Assembly: GCA_025786725.1 (NCBI GenBank)
Contig: JAHLTZ010000030.1
Coordinates: 1-64,000, forward strand
Reading direction: 5' to 3'
DNA length: 64,000 nt
Origin: Syncephalis fuscata
Lineage: Eukaryota > Zoopagomycota > Zoopagomycetes > Zoopagales > Piptocephalidaceae
Part shown: positions 23,738 through 35,847 of the stretch, piece after piece
Numbering within the stretch: the stretch's first letter is position 1
How the letters are laid out: every line of letters begins with the position of its first letter
Made by a program: the position numbers and the translations under genes
Notes under the pieces: generated by a model
The model's input: only the letters and a program-made list of their open reading frames with translations
Databases searched by the model: none
What the model was told of the DNA's origin: nothing

Positions 23738-24995
23738 ATCCAGTGGTCAAATGGCTGCATTTAATAGCATCTAATCTATTGAACATGAGTGATGGTGAAT
23801 GACATCAATCATCAAATACTTATCGTTGTAGATTCATTATCCATATGCATATATTCAGTATACATATAGAATTTTATTATATACTCAGACTATATATATT
23901 ATTCTATCTTTGGAAGTTATTAGTGCATAGCAGTCCAATCATCATGCTACTAAACTCGCTGCATGCTTTGGTTTGCCATAGATCACCACTGCAGTCGTTT
24001 TAAAAGTAGTAGTAGATTGCACTTTTAGTACGGCCACTGAATAACATTTCAGTACCATCAGTGCGATCTACTACTGTCGCTACTGTATATGCTATTACCA
24101 GCACGATCTATAGTGGCAATCTATAGCAAATCAAGGCATACAGTAGCTTTGGCAGCATATGGTCGCTACATTCGTCGTACTGGCAGTTGTGCATATACAA
24201 TAGCGTAATCTGCAATGATCCATAGCATAAACAAAGTGTACAACGAGACTTCACAGCATATGCTCAAAATAACATAAAACAAGCCAGGAATGCACTTACC
24301 GTGTCAATAAAGCTGCCAAAAGCAACGATCAGAGCAAGGAAAGTGATTTGTAAAAAAAGGTTAGATTACAAAAGAGCAATTCAAGTACATAAGTAAATAG
24401 TGTTTGTACATAATAGTAGACAGTCAACTACTGACACTATTTAGATGGTATATATGGAGTGTACAAATATATGGTATAGATATATGCTATCAAGTGTGAA
24501 GAAAGAGAAAGGAAATGTGATGACGTAGATTGTGAGCTGTGAGTCTGTCAGTCAATATTTATAAACAGCCGAGTTTAATTCATTAATAAATGGAGTGTAA
24601 ATAATAAAAGTCAATCTACCCAACATGTCGATACATCATAGAACAGATTAATAGTAAATGAACAAATGCATTGAGAATAAAAGTTATTTGACACCAAAAC
24701 TACTCATTATTATAGAACATATACTCAGTATATTAAAAGATCAATTAAATATAATAAAAGTCATTTACACCCAAAAACACTCATTATCATAGAGGTGTTT
24801 GTCAGTATAATAGCGAATGCATTAAAGAATAAAAGTTAATTAATACTAAAAGTCAGTGTAGTACAATACATATCAACGGTTACTACATTATAAAGATGAA
24901 CAATGGCTTACATATTAAATAGAATAAAAATAATAGTATTTATTTATAATATATAAGTAATTAATGTACATACAAGATGAGACAACTATGCAGTA
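23738..24995. other. Kinase block 1, 3' flank: element end plus duplicated non-coding DNA
   Basis: Starts with a direct-orientation copy of the element end (23738-23870). From 23945 (ATGCTACTAAACTCG) the sequence matches 55863 onward and 63447 onward almost base for base. At 24005-24075 there is an inverted repeat (AGTAGTAGATTGCAC / GTGCGATCTACTACT, 14 of 15 paired), and GCTACTGTAT near 24078 pairs with ATACAGTAGC near 24157. No open frame is supported. It may be a structured RNA or simply non-coding flank. Confidence 0.5.
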
Positions 24996-25040
24996 TGATT
25001 AGTATTGTGATTTGTATAATTGTTAGTAAGTACTTACCTT

Positions 25041-27403
25041 TTATTTAGCATTCTTTTTGCTAAAACGGACCTTGCGAGGTGGCAGACTCCCTTTGTTTTT
25101 GACGCACAATGTCTTGTATTTGGAATAACGGATGCGTTTTGGACTGCGGGTTGGAGGACTAGGTGCTATATGCCGCCGTGTTCCTGTTACCCGTGGTGGC
25201 GATACACGTGCTGGTGCTGGTGCAACAGCTACTGCTGGCGTGACCGGTGGAGCTGTTACCGGTGTAGTAGCTGTTGCTGTTGGTGGTGGAGCTGTTACTG
25301 GTGTAGTAGCTGTTGGTGGTGGTGGCTGTAATGCTGGTGGTGGAGGTGGAGGTGGAGGCGGTGGTGCTGGTGCTGATCCATTGTTGAACCAAGAACAGTT
25401 CAATGCCTGGGCGACGGTATACCGTGTGGTACTATCTAGATCTAGTAATCCTTCCATCAATTGAATGGCTGCAGTGTATTAGTTAATGTTAATAAAAAAT
25501 ATATAACTTACCTTGATTACTTAACCCGTTGATTCTTCCCCGGCCAAATGTGGGCGGATTCTGTAGTATACGCCTCATATACATAGATTGGGTCTTTACT
25601 ATGCTATATGGGCAGCGTCCTAATTAACAGTATTAAACAGTTAGTATTTGCTTTTGTTTTTGTTTGCACTTACCCAGTAACATCGTATGGAGCGTTGCTC
25701 CCAAGCCCCACATATCGGCGGGCTTTCCATACCCCTTAGCATTCAACAATGCTGAAGGTAGCCGATCTTTGGCCCCAGGCATGCTTTTGATGATATCCTC
25801 CATATTCTCCCGCCTATTAGTTCCCAAAGCACCTCAGGTGCCATGTAGGCAACTGTGCCGCAAAAAGTGGTCACAGTTAGTGAAGGAGGGAGAATGCATG
25901 CCATCCCAAAGTCTGTAAATACGACTCTGGGACCCCCCTGGCCACCAAACAACAGCATGTTGTCGGGCTATTTAAATGTTAGCAATAATTACAAATATTT
26001 AATAAATACTTACTTTGATATCTAAATAACAATAGTAATAATAGTAATAATAGTAATAATAGTGATTAGTGATTATATTAATTAATAGGTTAATGTATTT
26101 ACCACGATGAATGATATTCATGCTATGAAGGTGCTAATAAATGTTAGTATTTTAATTATGTTTTATACTAGTACTTACTTGAATACCTTCAAGCAGCTGT
26201 TTAAAGATATATTTTGCTTCCATCTCTGGAAGTGGGGCTTTTGAGACGATGTGATTAATTAGATCACCGCCTGTTGCGTACTCAAGAGACAAGTACGTGT
26301 TCAGGGCGGTGACCGTACCATCTAAAAAGCCTATTACGCCAGGGTGTTACCCACCGCACGTAATGTGGCGACTTCATTATTGAAGCTTTTAAGGCCGCTT
26401 CCTTTTGATGATACTTTGACCGCAACACGTTCGCCTGTGCTGCGGTCAAATCCCATGTAGACTTGGCCAAAAGCGCCCCTATTATAAATAATTAGTAGCT
26501 AATTAGTTAGTTTAGTTTATTACTTACTCTCCAATGGGCTTATCAACAAGCATGAACTTCTGGTTGATTTTCTATAACATTAATAAAATAATATTAGCAA
26601 TATTTAAATATAATTGTAACTTACCTTTTCGTATCTTTGCTGTCTTCTATTTTTACAGGCTTATAATGTTTAATGATGTAGATATTAAACGTTACTGCCA
26701 CGCATAATTAGAAATAATCATAAATAATCACTTGTCACTTACTATTGTGGCCAGGTATTGTGACAACACAATCACCAGCAAATCTTCTTGATCCATGGCA
26801 CCCAATTCAATCATTAACTAAAATAATTGTTAGTAAAATAATTACTATTACTTGTTAAACTAACCCATTAAAACATCTAGTTCAATGTTCTAAATCACTA
26901 ATTAGTATTAATAATGTTAAATGCCCATTTACTTACTTTGAATGTAATAAAACCATTTGACTATAATAATTCATAATTAGTACCCGTTTATCAATGCAAA
27001 TATTATACTTACTACTAAAAATTTGAAGCATTGATCTGGCAAAGATGCAGTGGCCAGGCGGACATTGCTGTTTAAATGTGTATGATATTAGCTTATTGTT
27101 TATATATTACTTTAAATAATTACCAGCCTTGATCGGACCCAACAGTATAGCTCTTATTTTTTATTAACAGAATTTCTAAATAAACACTAATTAGATATAT
27201 TTATATTTAGTATTGTTTAACTTACTTTTAGATCCTGCCTCATGGATTCTAACCCATGCAATGGTGTTAGTACGTACGTGCATAGATAGATTGTTCCAGA
27301 TTTCTGGAACGTTATAAAACATCAAATCCTCATTGCTTAGAAGATTCAATGGCTGTTGAACAGCAACAGCAGCTGGAGCAGTTGGGGCGGAAGTAGAAGA
27401 CAT
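25041..27403 (-). pseudogene. FHA-domain Chk2/Rad53-type kinase, copy 1, frame-disrupted
   Basis: Nearly identical in exon order and splice sites to the intact copy at 56948..59322, but broken by base losses relative to it: two bases and then one base in the exon at about 26752-26822 (giving an early stop), one near 26631 (GAAGACAGCAAAGA-TACG), one near 26346 (GGTAA-CACCC, in the HPGVI block) and one near 25833 (TGCTTT-GGG, right after YMAPEV). The FHA part is YTVGSDQGCNVRLATA, whereas the intact copy reads YTVGAGGGCNCPLATN: a patch of about 140 bp (27010-27155) is much more diverged than the flanks. HRD, IK, PDN, DFG and the C-terminal basic tail are still recognisable. Assembly errors in a repeat could also explain the breaks. 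Confidence 0.8.
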
Positions 27404-28869
27404 TTTTATAAAGTATAAAATAAAAATAAGTAAATGGGTAAATTTCAAGTTGAAAGTTATGAACTGGAAGTAGAGCTGTAGAAAAAGTAAGGCAAACAAT
27501 TATGTGTATTGCTCTTTCGTTTATTTAAATATTTACAGCATTATAGTATCAATTAATGTTGAAGCCAATGCCACAATTGCAATCAGTATTCTAAGAATCA
27601 TCAGAATGCAAATCAGCGTGGAAGGCAATACAGCAATGCCAACTGATATTCTAAAAAGGTATAATACCAATCAGTATTCTAGGAAATATTGTAATGCCAA
27701 CTAGCATTGGATGCAATGTCACAACACCAACCATTATTCTAGGAAGCATTGCAATGCAAATCAGTATTGAAGACAAAGCTACAGTGCCAACCAGTATTTT
27801 AAAAAAAGCACAATGTAAATCAGTATGGAAGGCAACATTACAATGTAATTTTTTATTCTAAAAATATTACAATGTCAATCAGTACTGGATGCAATGTTAG
27901 AATGCCAACCAGTGCTGAAGATAATGTTATGTTGCCAACCAGTATAGAAAGCATTGCCACAATGTAAATCAATATTTTAGAAAATATTGCAATGTAAATC
28001 ATTATTGGCTGCAATGCTACAATGCCAACCAGTATTCTAAGAAATAGTACAATGCCAACCAGTATTGAAGGTGATACAAGAATAACAATGTAGGCAAACA
28101 ATGCTTTTAAAAGACACAAAGAGCCCATGTGGATAAATGGTTTATTTTTAGTGTAGCAAACAGGCAAATTAATAGCCAACAATCAAAGCGCCAACCGCAG
28201 CAAATAAAGAAATAGCTACAAATAAACCATTGATGCCATTGAATGTTACAACACAAAGAAAAGACTAACAGCGTGCTGCAGACTTTATAGTGACAGTGAA
28301 ATAAGGGCGTTGTTTTGCATGATGCATAGTAGCATCAAAGTATTGTTCTTAAATGGTGCAGAATGGCATCAGATTATTGGTTCCAGGCGATGCAAGTGGC
28401 AGCAAACTATTGTTCTTGAATACCATTTTGCGTCATCATATTGATACAATATTGCAAATAATGACAATGACAGCAGAACATTGTTCCTAGATAACACAAA
28501 ATGGTATATCATTGATACAGTCATCCAAATACACAGTTTATTTGTTTAAAAATAGAACATTTGGAGCAATGCTTTGTCTTATTCAAAATATGGCATTCTA
28601 TGGCCATAAGCTGAACTAGAAACTATACCAGGAACTGGGTAATTAGCTTTTATCGCCTTTGTATGCTGTAGGCTAAACGAAGTCTATCTAGAAGAACGGC
28701 CATACATATAATAATTAACACTTGTAAACATATTTTAGCAAGCTGAAAAGAATATGTTTTTATTTATCAACATCTTAAGCTATCTTATACACCAGTTCAA
28801 GTAGTTATGTACAAATAGATTGGTAAAATAAATAGTAAAATAAATAAATATAACATTTTTGCAAACATT
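27404..28869. repeat. Region upstream of kinase copy 1 with a 30-bp minisatellite
   Basis: From about 27540 to 28080 the sequence is a degenerate tandem array of roughly 30 bp (core CAATGCCAACCAGTATTCTA, with AAT/GGAA spacer variation). Because the period is a multiple of three, frames on both strands translate as 10-residue repeats (for example ILVGIVLFLR on minus); I treat these as by-products. The rest, to 28869, is AT-rich and non-coding. Duplicated at 59323-60783. Confidence 0.7.
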
Positions 28870-31309
28870 AACCATTTAGTATGATTTAATGGCCAAATGA
28901 CTACATCTAATAACATTTGTTTTATTGAATATGAAAATGGGTGGTAAATCATGCCAGGGTCCATAATACTCATCATCGTAGATCAATTATCCAGTATTCA
29001 TATATCCTCCATCCATTTATATCATTTCCATTGTATATTCATACAACTATATACTATTCTATGATATACAGACAATATATATTTGTTATATATATTAAAT
29101 CGTTTTATTGCTTAATAAATAATATAGCTTCAATATTGCTATTTATACTTTCTCATTGTATATTTATGATATTCTATAACTGTATAATACATTAGATATG
29201 CGCCAGCTAAAACTGCTGTTCATTTGACACTATTTTGTTATTTATAAATATCAACTCATTTATTTTATTAAATCACTAGCAATACAATTGCGATGTTGTT
29301 ATTCATTCACATGCTTATCATTCTGCTATAGAATAGACATAAACTGCTAATAAAATATTTATTGCCACCTGTATTTATAATTGACATGGAAGCACACTTC
29401 AGTATAGCTGGATGGACAATCGAGTCAACCGACTGGTGCAGATATGATTGTTTTGTGGACAAGTGTAGAATAAAAAAGGGACTATCATCTGATCTAGTGG
29501 TGAAATGGCATCCGTGCACCAAAATGGTCCAGCCAGGCGCAATACACCAATAAACAGTCGCCATGTACTCTACCAATATTGTCCATTCTAATTGGTGGAT
29601 ATATTTTGGAATAAGCTTATAAGGCTGTGCTGAGCGTACTTTTGCTCATTACTTCGCTTTCTCTTGTTTCTAGTTGTTAATATGCTGTAAACTGCTTGTT
29701 AATGGAAGCATCTGTTCTAGTAGCTATATCCAGTGGTGAGTGGTCTCCTTGTTGGTTGATCACGATATACTGCGTTATGCATTTGAGCTGTGTTGAATGT
29801 AGAATACAGTAGTGCAGACTACTGTGCTATACTAGCTCAGCAACTATATGGTTGCCTGTACTAGGCAGCTGTATACTGGCATAGTGCGGAGATATGTGGG
29901 ATAACAGGGTGTGCAGTACTGTGTTTAGCAAGTCAGTATTGCTGTGCACTCCCCTCATGTTGATGCGGCGACCCGTATGGGTGGTCATATGTTAGTGCTC
30001 ACTTGTATTGAACGTGCACTGGAGGTGTGTTTGATAGCCTTCAACTTGCTGAATACTATCATCGCACACTAGACTGGTGTGATATGTGGCTTATTCGTAC
30101 TGAATACCATGCATTACACTGTTTACTTGTGGGTGTTGTTAAACGATTGTAATAGAACACTAGTCGCCATACCATTTTAGTTTTCAACTGCCGTTTTTAT
30201 TAATTTTTACAACACTGACATAAACAAGGACTAGCGGCCGAAAACAAATGGCATCTCTACTACTAATAATGTCTTAGCGTAGACTGGTTACTATATTACA
30301 ATCATTTAATGACATATCAGTATATGGTGATGTGCTGTTTAGTTGTAATATGTTGTGGTGCTCATGTGTTCAGCTCTAGACATCAACTACAAATGGGTGA
30401 ATCCATAGTTTGGTGCAGCTTATTGCTACGCTTGAATTACCATGGCATCTTGTAACATTTATTGAACAGCATCGCCATCAAGATAGCAGCTAATATAGAG
30501 CTGTACGCATCCGACAAATATTACTTACGCCCAAGTCGTAGTATTGCCGGTACTCCAGGTGGACGTATAGTTGCTATATTAGCTGCTATCTTGTTTAACA
30601 ACTTTTAACAACATTTCTAGTTTATTTGTATAACAAATAACAACAATACACAAACAACTACACTCGTGTACACTATAAACTATACGCAAGGAACAATCAA
30701 CTAGATGTAGGTGCTTATTACTACTAAACAATACTAACGCACTTTTATTATAGCTATTCAACCATTGGTGCCGGATCAACAAGTATATCTGAACTGCATT
30801 TGTTATCGGGCACAAATATTTTGCATGCAACTTACAATACCAACTATAGAATTCGTTGGCACAAGCATCGACAACAATACTGTATACTGTCGTTGGTACT
30901 ATTGTTTGGGCTGGATTCTAAATGGGACATATACTTATCTGGTTTATATTACCCAACACTAACTGGCATTGCTATTGCGCATCTGCTAAATGCTTTGGTT
31001 TGATTGAAGTGGTGGTAATAAAGAGGGAGGTGGTGGGCATTACACATATATTACATTGAAATGGTAGATTTAATAAAGAAGCGCATGAGGTGTTTGCTGA
31101 ATCGACATAACACTGTGACTCCATTACTAGTTTGTCTAATGTTGTGCTTATTATGTTTAATAAAACTATAATACTGGTACATGTATTCAATTAAAGTCAC
31201 TGATACTTGAATGGCTAGATTACAAGTAGCTACATTCAATGCTGCATCTACGCCAACTATTTTAATAATAGTGCCAATGATTTATTTATTGCTGTGTTAT
31301 TTATTGCCA
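28870..31309 (-). repeat. Ankyrin-relic repeat unit, copy 2 (type I)
   Basis: Second 2.44-kb unit, about as similar to copy 1 as its length allows by eye. The element end block is at 28875-29010. The minus strand carries the same ankyrin-like fragments as copy 1 (frames 29307..29576 and 30579..30830). It shows a perfect 20-bp inverted repeat, CAAGATAGCAGCTAATATAG at 30479-30498 and its complement at 30574-30593, enclosing a 75-bp loop with the IRPPGVPAILRLG-coding stretch. Variable block type I at about 30180-30300. Followed directly by the small element at 31310. Confidence 0.65.
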
Positions 31310-32166
31310 TTTAACATGATCCAGTGGTCAAATGGCTGCATTTAATAGCATCTAATCTATTGAACATGCTAGTTGATAGTGAGTGACATCAATCATCAAA
31401 TACTCATCGTTGTAGATTCATTATCCAGTATGCATATATTCAGTACACATATACTTTATTCACCTATATCATTCTATTTTATTCTATAATGATATATACC
31501 ATTTTATAACATACTAGACACATTCTATTGTTTATATGTTTCAATATACTTTATTCACACCACTCATTATGCTATACACACTATAGCTTTGACATCGTTT
31601 TATATGCTTTCTCACCGTACATTTACCATTTTATATACTATTCTATACTCGCCTAGTCTTCCTTTATCCAGAACTGCTTTTATGTTTGTTCTAGCTTTAT
31701 TATTAATAAATCTTGACTAATTCTGCTCATTGGTCATGCATATATTTTCAACAACTTTGACACTACTAATCGTCACTTTAGTTTGGATATTCATTATACA
31801 ACTTTATTGATTTATTACACAAGAGCTACGAACCGACTAAAGTCGCTGTCCGTCTGGTTCTAGCTGTATTATTGATAAAGCTTAGTTCATTTACTCGTTA
31901 GTCTATATATACTTGAGATTTATAGCAAATGGGCTGTCTACTATGTGATATAATGATATATAGTAGTGTGGAATAAAATGGGAATGATATAGGTGAATAA
32001 AGTATATGTGTACTGAATATATGCATACTGGATAATGAATCTACAACGATGAGTATTTGATGATTAATGCCATTCACCACTCATCATTATGTTCAATAGA
32101 TTAAATGTCCACTTCAATTATGCAAATATTATATATGTAGTCATTTGACCACCAGATCACATCAAA
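31310..32166 (+). mobile_element. MITE-like inverted-repeat element
   Basis: Left end 31310-31445 (ACATGATCCAGTGGTCAAAT...ATTATCCAGTATGCATATAT) and right end about 31980-32166 (the same blocks reversed, ending CCACCAGATCACATCAAAT). About 0.85 kb, non-coding interior with CATACTAGACACATTC and two GTTCTAGCT-type sub-repeats. Same family as 4860-5860 and 47256-48092. It abuts the ankyrin unit without a gap. Confidence 0.65.
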
Positions 32167-32520
32167 TCTTCAATAAGCTGTCTATTGATCTTTCATATCA
32201 TTCGGTCTCATATTCAATAATGTTACGTGGTGTAGCTGTCATCGCAACAAACAACATTATTTACCTATCTGCTACAGGTAGCGCAAATGTAATAATCGTA
32301 TAGCAGATAAGTAATTCTTATGGGCAAATACATAAGACGGCTATAGCAAGTATGATATGACTTATTAGTTGCTACAGCATAGCTGTATTTACATAATAAT
32401 ACATCATTTTTGAGACAATGTTACGCATCATAGAATGATCTTTATAAAAACGGCAATTTATATGTAACATAGCCTTTGTAACACAGGTTTATAAAATTTA
32501 TTCCATTCAAGTCTGATATA
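32167..32520. other. Intergenic region
   Basis: AT-rich, non-coding; 3' flank of the lipase gene. Nothing recognised. Confidence 0.4.
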
Positions 32521-33928
32521 TTAGTTCACGCTTGGCGTAGCTGTATGTTTATCAATCCATTCAACAATTGTTTTAAAGAAATCCTCCTTTTCAAGTTCGT
32601 TGTGTACTATGCAAATAAGTTAGATTAATACACACACGCCATTATCAATATTCAAATGCTATCATACCTTCATGGCGGTTTTCTTCTAATAAAAGCAGTG
32701 TTTTATCCAAGTCCTCTGGCAGCTTATTAAAGAATTCCTGACTCGAATCCGGACTGAACAGCATCAGCAGTGTTAGATGACGGATTATATTAATAGACAT
32801 TATCGTGCGACATACCATGTAATCTCGTCATGAGTGCCGTGAACTAGGAGCAATGGTGTTTTAAAAGTTGCATATCTCTTATTGAGCAAAGCATCGCCAT
32901 TCTCCAACACATCTTTGACTATATCATACAATGTAATGAGTACCATCAATAAATAGATGTCTATTAACTTACGAGTGCGCAATGTTGAATGGCTAATGTT
33001 ATATTCACTAGCCTTGTAAGCAGTAACCACTTCAGAATCGCGAGTTAGGTTGTTATGATCTAGCAGCGGTAAAAGAAACACCTCAATAAGTATTGTGTGG
33101 ATCAGATATTGCAAAGCATTTTACCAAAGCCCGGATCCATGTGAAAAGTCGGCATAATCTTTGCCAATAAAGATGCAGTTGTGCGTAGAAAAGTGCCGGG
33201 GCGTACCCTCTTGCCCGTTTGAATGGCAGGACCTAGGCCACATGGCTTTAGTTTTGATGCATTGTGCATCAATTAATATCACTCACCCGTGCTAATGATA
33301 CCATCGATGGGGTCCTTTTCAGCGCGAAGTGCGCCATAATTAAGCACAATCATACCACCCATTGAATGGCCATACTAATTCAATAATAACGGCAAATTAA
33401 TCAAATGTGGGCCCATTGTCTAATAATAGATTTACCAAAAAGTGTGGCACGCCTTTGATACGCGCTCGCTTGTTTGCGGCTTCTACATCATCGAGTACCT
33501 TCTTGAATCCTTCAGTGTGTCCCAAAATACCATTTCGAAGACCGGTTTTGCCATATCCACGCTGGTCATAACCATGCGACTGAATGCCAGCCTGTGCTAG
33601 TACTCGCATAATTTGATCGTATCGGTCAATATGCTCACCAAGACCGTGAATAAATGTCACAGTTGCCTTGGCCGATTCATTTTTGGGCTATTCAAAACAT
33701 ACTAAAATAAGCCGACACATATTGTTGCAGACCAGCAAAGCTTACCGCGTAAGTAACCGTGTAAAACTGGTGTCTGTCATGCTCTATCCAAGCCTCAGTA
33801 CGGAGAATCTCATCGTCTTCCAAATTAACTTTGGTATTCTCAACAGTCGTATTTTGAGTGTCTGTTTCAAGGACGGCTTCTACCAGGAGTTTCTCTCTGG
33901 CAGTAGCAGGAGTAGCAGTGTCAGTCAT
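32521..33928 (-). CDS. Monoacylglycerol lipase (alpha/beta hydrolase, YJU3/MGLL type)
   Basis: Eight exons (33746..33928, 33436..33687, 33287..33374, 33125..33232, 32973..33059, 32816..32918, 32668..32753, 32521..32606) give 330 residues with consistent phases. Releases fatty acid and glycerol from monoacylglycerol, on lipid droplets or membranes in relatives. The oxyanion motif is HGLGEH (75-80), the nucleophile elbow GHSMGG with Ser149, the acid Asp270 in HGTHDE, and the likely catalytic His301 in NRHEVHNE. The cap region has GKRVRPGTF and LTRDSEVVTAY, as in the family. I start at the ATG at 33928; a 20-residue hydrophobic extension from 33988 is possible. The acceptor at 33233 (CCTAG) was chosen over an upstream AAAG because only it preserves the frame and family sequence. 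Confidence 0.9.
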
Positions 33929-34451
33929 GGTGGATTGAGTAAATGGTAGGTAATAATGTGTGGGCAAGAGAATAGCAAGAATGGTCAAACGGCAAATAGA
34001 TACATTAATTCCGTAGGCCTTTCACCGCCATTCCTGATACAGATACCAATTAACCAATTAACCAACCATCTGTTTAGCCGCATCTCGGCCAACGTGGGCT
34101 GGCAGATAAGTCCTTATTTGGTAGCTGAATAATAGGTGCTATAATGCTTATAACCATTATTGTTACCATGTAGTCGAATATCGGCCACATGCAGCTACAA
34201 GGGTCAATAAACGCGGATCACAGCAACCTGTTTGTTTCGTAAATCTCGTACATGTGGAGTATGGAATAAACCCGTCCATTCTCAATATAAACAGCTGATA
34301 CATTCATGTAGTATTCATCAGTTAATTCCCTATCGTCGCATTGTCATATAGCACTTTGTTAACAAAGTATTGATTACTTTGATTGAAAAGAGCATATCAT
34401 AAATTTTCACGTCTTTTATTCCGCAATATTGTAACTATTACTCTGCAAATC
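33929..34451. promoter_or_regulatory. Divergent intergenic region, lipase / membrane protein
   Basis: About 520 bp between two divergent start codons, so it holds both promoters. No individual site can be supported. Confidence 0.35.
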
Positions 34452-35407
34452 ATGCATCTGGATGAGCATTTAGCAGACTATAGTGCCATTGAGCTTCTTC
34501 AAGAAGCTCATAATGTAAAAGAGTTACAGGCCCGATTCGTCAGTATACGAGGCCAGACAGCCATTTCCACAGCTTTATTATGTATATTTTTACGTAATAC
34601 TTACTATGCTTTGTGCGTTATCTTTCGGCGTCCTGACCGACTTGCTTCTTGGTGCTGTCTATTTATGTGTATGACTGGCACTTTAGTCCTGGCAATCACC
34701 TTGCTAGGATATAACTTGACAGGCGAGATTTCATGTCGAGAATCAACATGGATGCAAGCTATTGGCGATGTTATCTTTAACACAGTCATCAATATTATAA
34801 TGCTTGAACGCGCATATCTTGCTTACCGTCGCAACAAGTGGATGTTAGTGTTTGGCATTCCTATTCTGATTATTCCACCTGCTTTATATCTTTATGTTTT
34901 TTCGAGCGATGTTGTAGCACATTTTGACACTGAATACGCATGTCATACAACCTATCCTAAATATATCCCCTATGTCCACGCCCTTTTAGACTTACCGGCG
35001 TGCATTGTCTTTTCTGTTGCATTTTTCATCGTAGTCTATCGCCAATATAGCTTGGTTGGACATCAGTGTTGGCAAAAGCTAGCACGCGACGGTATTATCG
35101 CTATGCTTGCCATTATTTTTGCCGACATTTTCTGCTTGATTGGCAATTTGGCATTTCCCGTTTATTTAATGAATGATATTATTTTTCTGCTTGACTGGTA
35201 AGTTTAGTATGAATACAATGAATTAGCAAGCTAACACTGTTATTTAGGGGAGGCCTTTCAACCTTGATAGTCAAGCATGCACATGATTCAGTATTTAAAC
35301 ACAAATATTCCATGGACACAAAAACCCATCCCATAGCTAAAACAACACAATTTGTTCAAACAAGTATTACGGCTAGTGAATTCACGAGAATAACATTGGA
35401 TTATTGA
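34452..35407 (+). CDS. Seven-helix membrane protein, family not recognised
   Basis: Two exons (34452..35197, 35248..35407), 301 residues. After a hydrophilic N-terminal 35 residues there are seven hydrophobic stretches at about 36-58, 65-87, 101-123, 129-150, 171-196, 213-236 and 237-255. The N-terminus is presumably outside and a polar Lys/His/Thr-rich C-terminal tail of about 50 residues, encoded mostly by exon 2, inside. Cys in the loop before helix 3 (ISCRES) and in the loop after helix 4 (YACHTT) could form the disulfide common in seven-helix receptors. I see no retinal-binding lysine or family signature. A receptor-like role is inference. The frame extends upstream to 34383 without an ATG, so the start is at 34452. 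Confidence 0.75.
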
Positions 35408-35847
35408 TATATTTCAATGAATTATTTATCACTTAAATAGACTATTTCAAACGTATTTATATCCAGGAATAATAAAATTTTGCATAGCGATTATTGTTCA
35501 TATTTGTAATATAGCCAATTATCTGCAACTACAATAAAACATCATATAAAACATTGTTATCAATCATACTCAATACACCAAATTTTCGGTAATCATCATA
35601 AATGTAAAACAATTTTAATAGAGGCATCAATATGATTACAAGCATTATCACTTGGTAGTGTTTGCTTTTATTTAGATATTGTCAATGCTTATAACCAGTA
35701 ATAATTAACACTAATGAAATAATAATAACTTTTCGACCACATGTTCTAAATAGTGTTTTAAAAAGCAGAAGTAACAGCCAACATTGTTACACTTTCTATC
35801 GCATGACCATCCCTTTACGTTAAACAGCTATACTGTGTAGAGTTAGC
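35408..35847. other. Intergenic region
   Basis: AT-rich flank between two plus-strand genes. No open frame; presumably terminator of the first and promoter of the second. Confidence 0.4.

Noticed and set aside
25132-25464. Gly-rich 110-residue plus frame (and its twin at 57039-57371)
   Set aside because: Antisense of the proline-rich tail of the kinase.
27853-28182. Minus frame with ILVGIV repeats (and its twin at 59769-60098)
   Set aside because: By-product of the 30-bp minisatellite; both strands are open because the period is a multiple of three.
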